A program made the translations under genes and the position numbers. The notes under the pieces are model-generated. The model searched no databases, was not told the origin of the DNA, and saw nothing but the letters and a program-made list of their open reading frames with translations. From Bacteroidota bacterium (lineage in GTDB: Bacteria; Bacteroidota; Bacteroidia; Chitinophagales; Saprospiraceae), in contig JAGWYI010000214.1 in assembly GCA_018969455.1 (NCBI GenBank), forward strand, positions 1-7,140: a stretch of 7,140 nucleotides of DNA, given 5' to 3'. Positions 1 to 7,076 of the stretch are shown piece after piece. Position 1 is the stretch's first letter. Each line of letters opens with the position of its first letter.

Positions 1-94
1 AAAGGCCGTGTGGTATTAAACCAAAAACAAAACAATTAAAACGCCCAAAAGTCCAAACCGCGAACATCTTTCCATAGCTGAAACACACATAAAA

Positions 95-1411
95 ATGAAC
101 CAACAGTTTTCACTCATTTTACGTATTCTTGTTTTGTTGGTGCTTGCAGGCAACTTTCCTGTACAGGCTCAAGACAAAATGCGTTTATCTGATTGTATCC
201 AGTATGCGGTGGCCAACAACCCGCAGGTACGGGTTGCACAATTGCAGATTGCCGATGCGGAGTGGCGCATCAAGGAAAACAAATCGTCCGGATTACCCCA
301 ATTCAGTGGAGGGGGCAACCTGCAACATTTTTTGAAAAAGCCGGGTTTGCCAGCCGAGGCACTGGGCTTTTCTGCTCCTCCTGGCACCAAATTGTACTTC
401 GCCCTTTCCAACACCATCAACTTCAGCGTACAGGCCAATCAATTGCTGTTTAGCAATTCTTATCTTGAAGCGTTGCGCGCTTCCAAATATTATCGGGAGT
501 ATGTGCAGGATCAGTTGCTGGTGGCAACACGCAACGTACGCAATCAGGTTATTGATGCCTATTTACCGGCCTTATTGGTGAGTGAGAACTTGGGTATTCT
601 GGATAAAAACATCAGCAATCTGGAAAAACTGCTCAATGATACCAAGGCCATTACCAAAGCCGGTTTCTCGGAGCAGCTCGATGTCGACCGGCTTGAGTTG
701 TCGCTTTCTACCTTGCGCAGCGAGCGCCAGAACCTGTCCCGGCAGTTGGAAATTGTGCTCAACGCGCTCAAATTTGCCATGGGGAAGCCCCTTCGTGATC
801 CGATTTCACTGGAAGACAATGTTGATGGTTTGATGCAGGAATTTGGCACGGCCGATCTTTCTTCCCAAATCAACTACATGGAACGTCCGGAATATCTGAG
901 TTTGTTAAAAGGCCGCGATTTAAGCCAGGTTCAGGTAGACATATACAAGAAAAACTGGCTTCCAACGGTAGCAGGATTTGTAAATTACCAGGGAAGTTGG
1001 CAAGGTAACGACAAGCTTTACTGGATACCTCAGGCGATTGCCGGCATATCCATTAATGTTCCAATATGGGATGGCGGAGGGTCTACTGCGCGCAAACAGC
1101 GTGCTGTATTGGCTGTTCAAACGATTGAAGTGCAAAAACAGCAACTGGAACAAGCCCTGGATCTTGAACTGGAAAATGCCCGCAAGCAATTCCTGAATGC
1201 CCAGGATCGGGTACAGAATCAGCAAAAAAACCTCGATTTGGCCCAACGGATATACAATACCACCCAAACCAAATACAAAGCGGGCGTAGGTTCCAGTTTT
1301 GAGCTGGTGACCGCCGAGCAAAGTTTGTATTCGGCCCAGCAGGCGCTGATGCAGGCTCAATATGACCTGTTAACTGCCAAAAATGCCATCAAACGCGCCC
1401 TCGGGCAATAA
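95..1411 (+). CDS. TolC-family outer membrane efflux channel
   Basis: This 438-residue protein is the outer membrane channel of the tripartite RND pump encoded by this operon. It would form a trimeric beta-barrel plus periplasmic alpha-helical tunnel that passes substrate out of the cell. Residues 1-25 are a Sec signal peptide (hydrophobic stretch about 7-19, likely cleavage after PVQA before QD). Two OEP repeats follow, at about residues 30-230 and 260-438, each rich in long heptad-like helices. Family marks are GISINVPIWDGGG at about 317-329 and the C-terminal YKAGVGSSFELVTAEQSL block at about 394-411, followed by a long helix ending ALGQ. Length is normal for TolC/OprM relatives. The start at 95 is chosen because it directly precedes the signal peptide. 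There is no clear Shine-Dalgarno site, as is usual in Bacteroidota. The adaptor gene starts 58 bases downstream. The family assignment is secure; the substrate is unknown. Confidence 0.95.
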   Translation: MNQQFSLILRILVLLVLAGNFPVQAQDKMRLSDCIQYAVANNPQVRVAQLQIADAEWRIKENKSSGLPQFSGGGNLQHFLKKPGLPAEALGFSAPPGTKLYFALSNTINFSVQANQLLFSNSYLEALRASKYYREYVQDQLLVATRNVRNQVIDAYLPALLVSENLGILDKNISNLEKLLNDTKAITKAGFSEQLDVDRLELSLSTLRSERQNLSRQLEIVLNALKFAMGKPLRDPISLEDNVDGLMQEFGTADLSSQINYMERPEYLSLLKGRDLSQVQVDIYKKNWLPTVAGFVNYQGSWQGNDKLYWIPQAIAGISINVPIWDGGGSTARKQRAVLAVQTIEVQKQQLEQALDLELENARKQFLNAQDRVQNQQKNLDLAQRIYNTTQTKYKAGVGSSFELVTAEQSLYSAQQALMQAQYDLLTAKNAIKRALGQ

Positions 1412-1469
1412 GCAATTTCAACATTTTTTCACTTTTTCGGACCAAATCCGAAGCAGTCATTCTAATAAA

Positions 1470-2597
1470 ATGAAAAATATATTTCAACGCTCTGTCCTCC
1501 TGTTTGCAATTCTGGTTCCATTTGCCTGTGGGAAGGCCCCAATGGATAAAAACGCTCAGTTGGCCGATCTTAAAAAACAAAGAGACGCCCTCGACACAAA
1601 GATTTCTGCACTTGAAAAAGAACTGGCAACTACCAATCCTGCGGCAGCTGCCTCCAAAAGCAAATTGGTGGGCGTACAAGCCATTACGACGGCCCCTTTT
1701 CGCCATTACATTGATTTACAAGGCAAAATAGAGGCAGAAGAAAGTGTTGCCGTGAGCTCCCGGGTACCAGGCGCGCTCACACGCATACTGGTGAAAACCG
1801 GTGACAATGTGCGCAAAGGACAGCTCCTCGCAATTATTGATGATGCGGTTATGCAGAAAAGCTTGGCCGAAATTGAAGGTCAGCTCAAAGTAGCAGAAGA
1901 CATTTACAACCGCCAAAAAAGCTTGTGGGACCAAAAGATTGGAACAGAAATACAATTTATCCAGGCGAAAAACAATAAAGAATCCCTAGAGCGCAGCATC
2001 AGCACCATGAAAGAACAACTGGGCATGTATAAAATATATGCCTCCACCAATGGAACCGTTGACATGGTGATTCTCAAGCAAGGCCAAATGATCAGTCCAG
2101 GCATGCCGCTCTGCAACATTGTAAGCCTCAACGACCTCAAAATTACGGGAGAGGTACCCGAAATTTATGCCGCTCAGGTACACAAAGGAGATCAGGTGAA
2201 TGTGGAATTTCCAGATTTGAAAAAGACCATCAACACCCGGATCACTTATGTAAGCAAGGCCATTAACCCTACCAGCCGCACCTTTACAGTAGAATGTGCG
2301 CTCCCGGCAGGCGCAGAATACCGCGCCAACATGGTGGCTGTATTAAAAATAGTGGATTATCAAACGGCATCAGCACTGGTGGTTCCGGTAAATGTGATTC
2401 AAACCGCAGAAGATGGTGAATTTGTTTATGTGGCCGAACCTGCCAGTGAACACCAGGCAACTGTAAAAAAAGTGCTGGTAAAACAAGGCAAAAACTACAA
2501 TGGGCAGGTAGAAATTACCGGCGGACTAAAAAAAGGCGATCTGGTAATTACAACAGGTTATCAGGAAGCCAACAACGGAGAAACAGTGGCCTACTAA
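1470..2597 (+). CDS. RND efflux periplasmic adaptor (membrane fusion protein), lipoprotein
   Basis: This 375-residue adaptor links the inner membrane RND permease to the TolC-like channel. I start it at the ATG at 1470. The same frame is open from 1383, but that would overlap the channel gene and add 29 residues without signal character, whereas 1470 begins MKNIFQRS, a lipoprotein signal with candidate lipid-attachment Cys20 (VPFAC, a loose lipobox). Visible parts are a short coiled coil at about 27-54 (LADLKKQRDALDTKISALEK); the first half of the lipoyl/barrel-sandwich domain at about 88-124 (VKTGDNVRKGQLLAIID); an alpha-helical hairpin at about 126-187; the second lipoyl half at about 190-220 (NGTVDMVILKQGQMISPGMP); a beta-barrel at about 221-295; and a C-terminal membrane-proximal domain at about 303-375 (GGLKKGDLVITTGYQEANNGE). 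Length and order match the AcrA/HlyD-like family. The permease gene follows after 45 bases. Substrate is unknown. Confidence 0.95.
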   Translation: MKNIFQRSVLLFAILVPFACGKAPMDKNAQLADLKKQRDALDTKISALEKELATTNPAAAASKSKLVGVQAITTAPFRHYIDLQGKIEAEESVAVSSRVPGALTRILVKTGDNVRKGQLLAIIDDAVMQKSLAEIEGQLKVAEDIYNRQKSLWDQKIGTEIQFIQAKNNKESLERSISTMKEQLGMYKIYASTNGTVDMVILKQGQMISPGMPLCNIVSLNDLKITGEVPEIYAAQVHKGDQVNVEFPDLKKTINTRITYVSKAINPTSRTFTVECALPAGAEYRANMVAVLKIVDYQTASALVVPVNVIQTAEDGEFVYVAEPASEHQATVKKVLVKQGKNYNGQVEITGGLKKGDLVITTGYQEANNGETVAY

Positions 2598-2642
2598 GCC
2601 CCGGGTTTAACCATTTTTTTCGTTTTTTAACCATACCCAACA

Positions 2643-5600
2643 ATGAAAGAGTTCAAACCCACCAGTTGGTCCATCGATAACCGCACAAGCATTTTTATCA
2701 TAACCATCATTATCACCCTGGCAGGCATATTTTCCTACAATGCCCTGCCCAAGGAGCAGTTCCCCGATGTGGTTGTGCCTCAAATCTTTGTGACCACCAT
2801 CTATCCCGGCGCCTCGCCTTCCGATATGGAAAGCCTGGTGACCAAACACCTCGAAAAACAAATCAAGGGCATCAGCCGACTTAAAAAAGTGACTTCCTAT
2901 TCGGTACAGGACTTCTCCAATGTGATTGCCGAATTTGACACTGAAATGGACGTTGCGGAGGCCAAACAAAAGGTAAAAGATGCTGTTGACAAAGCCAAAA
3001 AGGACCTCCCGACCGACCTTTTAACCGATCCAACAGTTGCAGAATTCGACATCTCGGAAGTACCCATCATGAATGTCAACATCTCTGGCGATTTCAGCCT
3101 GAGCAAGTTGAAAGATTATGCCGATGACCTGAAAGACCGCATCGAAGAACTCAAGGAAATTACCCGCGTAGACATGGTAGGCGCACTCGACAAAGAGGTG
3201 CAAATTGACGTCGATAAATACAAAATGACCGCCGCCAAACTCAGCTTCCGAGATATTGAAAATGCCATCTCGTTTGAAAATATGACCATTTCCGCCGGCA
3301 ATGTGGATGTGGGCGGCATGACCCGTTCGGTTTCGCTGCGCGGCGATTTCAAAGACGTGGAGCAAATTAAAAACATCGTGGTGGCTTCCTCCTCCGGCGC
3401 CATGGTGTACCTCAAAGATGTGGCTGATGTACGCATGGGTTTTGAAGATCAGGAAAGCTTCAGCCGCCTGAATGGCAAAAATGTCATTTCCCTCAATGTC
3501 ATCAAACGCAGTGGAGAAAACCTCATCAATGCTTCGGATAAAATCAAAGCCATTGTGGATGAGATGAAGGCGGGCAGTTTCCCGCCCAATCTGGATGTGG
3601 TGATTACGGGTGATCAAAGTCGCAACACCCGGGTAACGCTGCACGACCTGATCAATACCATCATTATTGGGTTCATTCTGGTAACCATTATTTTGATGTT
3701 TTTCATGGGCGCTACCAATGCCATATTTGTGGCCATGTCGGTACCTCTGTCTATGGCGATTGCATTTTTGGTATTGCCAGGAATTGGATTTACGCTTAAC
3801 ATGATTGTATTGTTTGCCTTTCTGCTCGGTTTGGGTATTGTGGTAGACGATGCCATTGTGGTAATTGAGAACACCCACCGGATTTATCAGGAGGAAGAAC
3901 ACCACATTGTCCCTGCGGCAAAAAAGGCCGCTGGTGAGGTATTTTTACCTGTATTAGCGGGTACTGCCACCACATTGGCGCCCTTTTTCCCATTGGCATT
4001 TTGGAGCGGCACCATAGGAAAATTTATGCATTACATGCCGGTGACACTGATTATTACGCTGACAGCCTCTTTGGTGGTAGCCTATATCATCAATCCGGTA
4101 TTTGCGGTGCAATTCATGAAAAAGGAGGGCGCAGAGGCTTTGGAGGTAGATAGAAGCAAAGAACGTCGTCGAACCATAGCCGGTTGGGTTGTATTTGGTT
4201 TGGCAACCTTGTATTTCTACCTTACGGGTTCGTTTGGCATGGGAAATTTCTGCGTAACCATTTTAGCATTGGTGCTTTTGTACAATTTTGCTTTAGAGCG
4301 ATTGGTGGTTTGGTTTCAGGAGAAAGGATGGCCTTCGGTTCAACGCGGGTATGCCCGATTCTTAGGATTTGCCCTGAATAATCCGTGGAAAGTAATGGGC
4401 GCCATGGTATTGTTGTTTATTTTATCGTTTGTTGTAACAGCATCGCGGAGCCCCAAAGTGGTATTTTTCCCGGTTTCTGACCCGAATTTCGTTTTTGTAT
4501 ACCTTACGATGCCTGTTGGTACCCAGGTAGAGGTTACCGATTCGCTAACCCGCATCGTAGAGCAGAAAGTGGTTGAAACCGTTGGGAAAGACAATCCCAT
4601 TGTGGAGTCGATTATTTCCAATGTGGCTGTTGGCGCATCTGAAGACCAGATGGACCGTTCTTCAACTTCCAACAAAGGCAAAGTGGGTGTGGCATTTGTT
4701 GAATTTGCCAAACGGAAAGGCGTCAGTACTGCAGAATACAAAGATAAAATTCGCGATGCAGTACGTGGATTGATTCCTTCCGGCCAGATTATTGTCGATC
4801 AGGAACAAAGTGGCCCCCCAACGGGCAAGCCCATCTCGATAGAGGTTGTTGGAGACAAATTTGAAGACCTGATTCAAGTTTCTACTGCGGTAAAACGCTA
4901 CCTCGATTCCTTGAACATCCCGGGCGTGGAAGAACTGCGCTCCGACCTGATCGTTTCCAAGCCGGAAATCAACATCCAGATTGACCGCGAACGCGCCAAC
5001 CGCGAAGGTATTTCCTCTGCCCAAATTGGCTCCGAGTTCCGTACCGCCATTCTGGGCAAGGAAGCCAGCAAATTCAAAGACGGCAACGACGAAATTCCAA
5101 TCAACATCCGCCTGAAACGCGAACAACGCGAAAACATCAATACCGTAAGCAACCTCGACATCACTTTCCGCGATATGAACATGGGCGGTGTGCTGCGTTC
5201 GGTGCCAATGTCGGGTTTTGCCGACATCAAATATGGCAATACCTATGGCGGGATTCGCCGCAAAAACCAGGAGCGCCTCGTTACCATCAGCTCCAATGTA
5301 TTGGGCGACTATAACCCCAATGAGGTTGTGGCAAAGGTGCAGGCAGCCATGGCGAATTTTAAATCACCCATCGAAAATGGCGTAACCATCGGCTTTGGCG
5401 GGGAACAGGAAGAACAACAGGAGGCAGCAGCCTTCCTTGGCCGCTCGCTCATGATCGCCATGATGATCATCCTGCTGATCCTCATAACTCAGTTCAACTC
5501 CGTGGGAAAAACCATCATCATCCTCACCGAGGTAATCTTCTCGGTTGTAGGTGTGCTGTTGGGTTTGGCGATATTTAACATGGACTTTTCCATCGTGATG

Positions 5601-5996
5601 ATGGGTATTGGTATTGTGGCACTTGCGGGCATTGTGGTGCGAAACGGGATTCTGCTGGTTGAATTTACCGACCTGCTGCGCTCGGAAGGCAAACACATCC
5701 GGGAAGCCATCATCGAGGCGGGCCGCATCCGGATGACGCCTGTACTGCTCACCGCAACCGCCACCATCCTCGGACTGGTGCCGCTGGCGGTTGGTTTCAA
5801 CATCGACTTCGAAACGCTCTTTTCCAAAGGCGACCCGCAAATCTTTTTTGGAGGTGACTCGGTGGCTTTCTGGGGACCATTGTCCTGGACCATCGTATTC
5901 GGCCTCGGGTTTGCAACCTTCCTTACGCTGGTTGTTTTGCCCGTTATGTATCTGCTGGGCTGGCGCGTGAAAAACTGGTGGAACCGGGTGATGTAA
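2643..5996 (+). CDS. RND efflux transporter permease subunit (HAE1-like)
   Basis: This 1117-residue inner membrane proton/substrate antiporter is the engine of the pump and would act as a trimer. Transmembrane segment 1 lies at about 15-33, followed by a large porter domain. Segments 2-6 lie at about 338-490, a second porter domain at about 605-930, and the last five segments at about 935-1107. The TM4 motif GLGIVVDDAIVVIEN carries Asp402 and Asp403, matching the proton-relay pair of AcrB (D407/D408). This favours the drug/hydrophobe (HAE1) class over the metal (HME) class. In TM10, GIVVRNGILLVEF puts Arg1000 where AcrB has Lys940. Between TM6 and TM7, residues about 511-556 hold two further hydrophobic stretches separated by GSFGMGN, which makes the protein about 70 residues longer than AcrB (about 1050). 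The C-terminal loop FGGDSVAFWGP is, from memory, usual in Bacteroidota homologues. The reading frame is intact. It is the last gene of the operon and a terminator lies about 130 bases downstream. Confidence 0.96.
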   Translation: MKEFKPTSWSIDNRTSIFIITIIITLAGIFSYNALPKEQFPDVVVPQIFVTTIYPGASPSDMESLVTKHLEKQIKGISRLKKVTSYSVQDFSNVIAEFDTEMDVAEAKQKVKDAVDKAKKDLPTDLLTDPTVAEFDISEVPIMNVNISGDFSLSKLKDYADDLKDRIEELKEITRVDMVGALDKEVQIDVDKYKMTAAKLSFRDIENAISFENMTISAGNVDVGGMTRSVSLRGDFKDVEQIKNIVVASSSGAMVYLKDVADVRMGFEDQESFSRLNGKNVISLNVIKRSGENLINASDKIKAIVDEMKAGSFPPNLDVVITGDQSRNTRVTLHDLINTIIIGFILVTIILMFFMGATNAIFVAMSVPLSMAIAFLVLPGIGFTLNMIVLFAFLLGLGIVVDDAIVVIENTHRIYQEEEHHIVPAAKKAAGEVFLPVLAGTATTLAPFFPLAFWSGTIGKFMHYMPVTLIITLTASLVVAYIINPVFAVQFMKKEGAEALEVDRSKERRRTIAGWVVFGLATLYFYLTGSFGMGNFCVTILALVLLYNFALERLVVWFQEKGWPSVQRGYARFLGFALNNPWKVMGAMVLLFILSFVVTASRSPKVVFFPVSDPNFVFVYLTMPVGTQVEVTDSLTRIVEQKVVETVGKDNPIVESIISNVAVGASEDQMDRSSTSNKGKVGVAFVEFAKRKGVSTAEYKDKIRDAVRGLIPSGQIIVDQEQSGPPTGKPISIEVVGDKFEDLIQVSTAVKRYLDSLNIPGVEELRSDLIVSKPEINIQIDRERANREGISSAQIGSEFRTAILGKEASKFKDGNDEIPINIRLKREQRENINTVSNLDITFRDMNMGGVLRSVPMSGFADIKYGNTYGGIRRKNQERLVTISSNVLGDYNPNEVVAKVQAAMANFKSPIENGVTIGFGGEQEEQQEAAAFLGRSLMIAMMIILLILITQFNSVGKTIIILTEVIFSVVGVLLGLAIFNMDFSIVMMGIGIVALAGIVVRNGILLVEFTDLLRSEGKHIREAIIEAGRIRMTPVLLTATATILGLVPLAVGFNIDFETLFSKGDPQIFFGGDSVAFWGPLSWTIVFGLGFATFLTLVVLPVMYLLGWRVKNWWNRVM

Positions 5997-6010
5997 TGTA
6001 TACCAGGATT

Positions 6011-6091
6011 CGCCGGATTTTATGGATAAATCTGGATTTATTTCGCTGATTTATAATGATTTATAAAGATCATTATACACAAAATCTGGCG
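6011..6091. repeat. Nested inverted-repeat element (three-stem fold)
   Basis: An outer imperfect stem pairs CGCCGGATTTT (6011-6021) with AAAATCTGGCG (6081-6091): 10 Watson-Crick pairs plus one G:T. Inside it sit two hairpins. The first is ATAAAT/ATTTAT (6026-6031 with 6036-6041, loop CTGG). The second is TATAATGAT/ATCATTATA (6052-6060 with 6069-6077), extendable by a T:G and a T:A pair to a four-base loop. GATTTAT occurs three times, at 6035, 6048 and 6058. The whole could fold as a three-way junction in RNA or extrude as a cruciform in DNA. It lies between the permease stop and the operon terminator, so it would be in the operon's 3' untranslated region. It may be a copy of a dispersed intergenic palindromic repeat; that is inference from its form. 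No coding potential is seen. Confidence 0.6.
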
Positions 6092-6125
6092 GCGTAAAGT
6101 ATATAACAAGTTTTGAAAACAACAG

Positions 6126-6164
6126 GCGGCGTTGCCCTATATACAGGGTAACGCCGCTTTTTTT
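6126..6164 (+). terminator. Intrinsic terminator of the RND operon
   Basis: GCGGCGTTGCCCT (6126-6138) pairs with AGGGTAACGCCGC (6145-6157): 13 pairs with one G:U, closing a six-base loop ATATAC. Seven T residues follow directly (6158-6164). This is a classical Rho-independent terminator for + strand transcripts. The T-tract overlaps the stop codon of the convergent HxlR gene (6163-6165). Read on the - strand the same stem forms, but no T-run follows at once (CTGTTGTTTTC), so it would be at best a weaker terminator for the regulator transcript. Confidence 0.9.
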
Positions 6165-6507
6165 ATTGGCCCGCTTCCGCGCGTTGGCTTTTTCCCCAAG
6201 CCGCCAGAGCCGCCAATACCGGGAAAATGGTGGCGCCTTTTGGCGTTACAAAATACTCTACCCGCGGCGGAACCTCGGCGTAAATTTTTCTTTCAATAAA
6301 ACCATCCGCTTCCAACTCCCGCAATTGGCTGGTGAGCATTTGTTTGCTGATCATGGGAATGGCCCTTTGCAATACCCCAAATCGATTGACACCCACCTGA
6401 ATGCGGTGCAAAATGAGCGGTTTCCATTTTCCCCCAATTTTACCCATCGCATAGTTGATGGGGCAGTTTTCGATGTCCATGAAATTCTGTTCCGAATTAT
6501 TTTTCAT
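6163..6507 (-). CDS. HxlR-family winged-helix transcriptional regulator
   Basis: This 114-residue protein is a dimeric DNA-binding regulator of the HxlR/MarR-like group. The family signature is plain: ENCPINYAMGKIGGKWKPLI (13-32) with conserved Cys15, then a helix-turn-helix with recognition helix about 53-68 (ISKQMLTSQLRELEADG), and a beta wing at about 71-87 (ERKIYAEVPPRVEYF). A C-terminal dimerisation helix follows. In characterised relatives such as YodB and HypR the equivalent Cys senses quinones, aldehydes or other electrophiles; a redox or electrophile role here is inference. The ATG at 6507 is used; Met10 at 6480 is an alternative but would shorten the usual lead-in. It is divergent from the SnoaL-like gene, and the intergenic dyads suggest it controls that gene and perhaps itself. 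A near-consensus -7 element (TATTATTG on the - strand, 6532-6525) lies upstream. Confidence 0.95.
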   Translation of the reverse strand: MKNNSEQNFMDIENCPINYAMGKIGGKWKPLILHRIQVGVNRFGVLQRAIPMISKQMLTSQLRELEADGFIERKIYAEVPPRVEYFVTPKGATIFPVLAALAAWGKSQRAEAGQ

Positions 6508-6515
6508 TTTAAACC

Positions 6516-6528
6516 ATTGATTGTCAAT
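6516..6528. promoter_or_regulatory. Small dyad in the HxlR leader
   Basis: ATTGA (6516-6520) and TCAAT (6524-6528) form a five-base inverted repeat around TTG, just upstream of the HxlR start codon. It overlaps the end of the weak -7-like TATTATTG (- strand, 6532-6525). A protein bound here could block expression of the regulator gene. The arms are short, so chance occurrence in A/T-rich DNA is quite possible. Confidence 0.25.
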
Positions 6529-6555
6529 AATAGTCTGGTTTTTATGAGTATATCA

Positions 6556-6578
6556 TTTTCATGTGACTACTATGAAAA
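6556..6578. promoter_or_regulatory. Candidate HxlR operator
   Basis: TTTTCAT (6556-6562) and ATGAAAA (6572-6578) form a perfect seven-base dyad with a nine-base spacer, in the middle of the divergent intergenic region. The 16-base spacing between half-site starts would put both arms on nearly one face of the helix for a dimer. It lies where the -33 region of the 6594-6601 promoter would fall, and no recognisable -33 TTTG is present there. That fits a site for a regulator acting on this promoter. Binding by the adjacent HxlR protein is inferred from position. Confidence 0.45.
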
Positions 6579-6593
6579 AGTGAACCAAGGTAA

Positions 6594-6601
6594 TAGCTTT
6601 G
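6594..6601 (+). promoter_or_regulatory. Bacteroidota-type -7 promoter element
   Basis: TAGCTTTG matches the Bacteroidota -7 consensus TAnnTTTG exactly and stands 29 bases before the ATG at 6631, giving a predicted leader of roughly 20-25 bases. The usual -33 TTTG about 19-20 bases further upstream is absent, so the promoter may depend on a regulator or be only moderately strong. Confidence 0.5.
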
Positions 6602-6630
6602 TGACATTCAATCAAGAAAAATTAACAAAC

Positions 6631-7044
6631 ATGGAAAACAACCGCGCCACTGTGATGGCTTTTTACGAAAAAGCACTCACCGTAAACCCTGGAAACAACC
6701 CGGCTGAAGTGCTCAACGACATTCTCGCCGACGATTTCATCTCCATCAACACCCTGGAACCCGAAAAATCGAAACAAGCACTCATCAACCAAATCGGCTT
6801 CTTCTGGCAATTGGTGCCCGATTTGAAATGGGAACCACAGGAAATCATTCAGGAAGGAAACAAATTTGTGGTACGCAGCTGGGCCAGTGGCACACCAAAT
6901 GGCAATTTCATGGGCCTTCCCACCGACGGTACAAAATCGTTTAAAATTATGACCCTGGACCTGCACACGATAGACCGCGGAAAGATAAAATCGGTGTATC
7001 ACATGGAAGATTGGGGTGCTGCCATGGAGCAACTGAAAGCGTAA
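6631..7044 (+). CDS. SnoaL/NTF2-like fold protein (ester cyclase-like)
   Basis: This small 137-residue cytosolic protein of the SnoaL-like branch of the NTF2 superfamily has a cone-shaped alpha+beta fold that can hold small hydrophobic ligands. Visible pattern: N-terminal helix NNRATVMAFYEKAL (3-16), a second helix before LADDFISIN (32-40), a central helix with FFWQLVPDLKWEPQEII (57-73), strands NKFVVRSWASGTPNG (77-91), the FMGLPTDGTKSFKIMTLDLH segment (93-112) and the final RGKIKSVYHMEDWGAAMEQL (116-135). These match the SnoaL-like layout in order and length. I start at 6631; the frame stays open back to 6166, but that upstream part is antisense to the HxlR gene and has no fold signature. 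Actual cyclase activity cannot be claimed, since many relatives have no known reaction. It is divergent from the HxlR regulator, which probably controls it, and a partial gene follows 32 bases downstream in the same direction. Confidence 0.85.
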   Translation: MENNRATVMAFYEKALTVNPGNNPAEVLNDILADDFISINTLEPEKSKQALINQIGFFWQLVPDLKWEPQEIIQEGNKFVVRSWASGTPNGNFMGLPTDGTKSFKIMTLDLHTIDRGKIKSVYHMEDWGAAMEQLKA

Positions 7045-7076
7045 AAATCTCCCTATTTACTCACTCACCTGATTTT

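Noticed and set aside
1..39. Possible C-terminal end of an upstream gene (frame 1 reads KGRVVLNQKQNN then stop)
   Set aside because: Only 12 codons, with the other frames also giving short tails, so no frame or family can be supported. The A-rich stretch 15-60 could equally be leader sequence.
1383..1469. Upstream start of the adaptor gene overlapping the channel gene
   Set aside because: The extra 29 residues would precede and spoil the lipoprotein signal peptide; the ATG at 1470 fits the family.
2604..2634. T-runs after the adaptor gene as a terminator
   Set aside because: No stable GC-rich stem precedes them, and the next gene of the same pump follows at once.
3021..3905. Long antisense open frame of 294 codons within the permease gene
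   Set aside because: It lies wholly opposite a strongly supported RND coding region, its product is rich in His, Asn and Gly without any domain pattern, and it has no start signals. It is a by-product of the sense codon bias.
5364..5840. Antisense open frames in the 3' part of the permease gene, and similar ones at 4662-5126
   Set aside because: Low-complexity His/Asp/Gln-rich products opposite conserved transmembrane coding sequence; no family resemblance.
6166..6630. N-terminal extension of the SnoaL-like gene back to 6166
   Set aside because: It is antisense to the HxlR gene and crosses the intergenic promoter region. The SnoaL-like fold and its leader fit a start at 6631.
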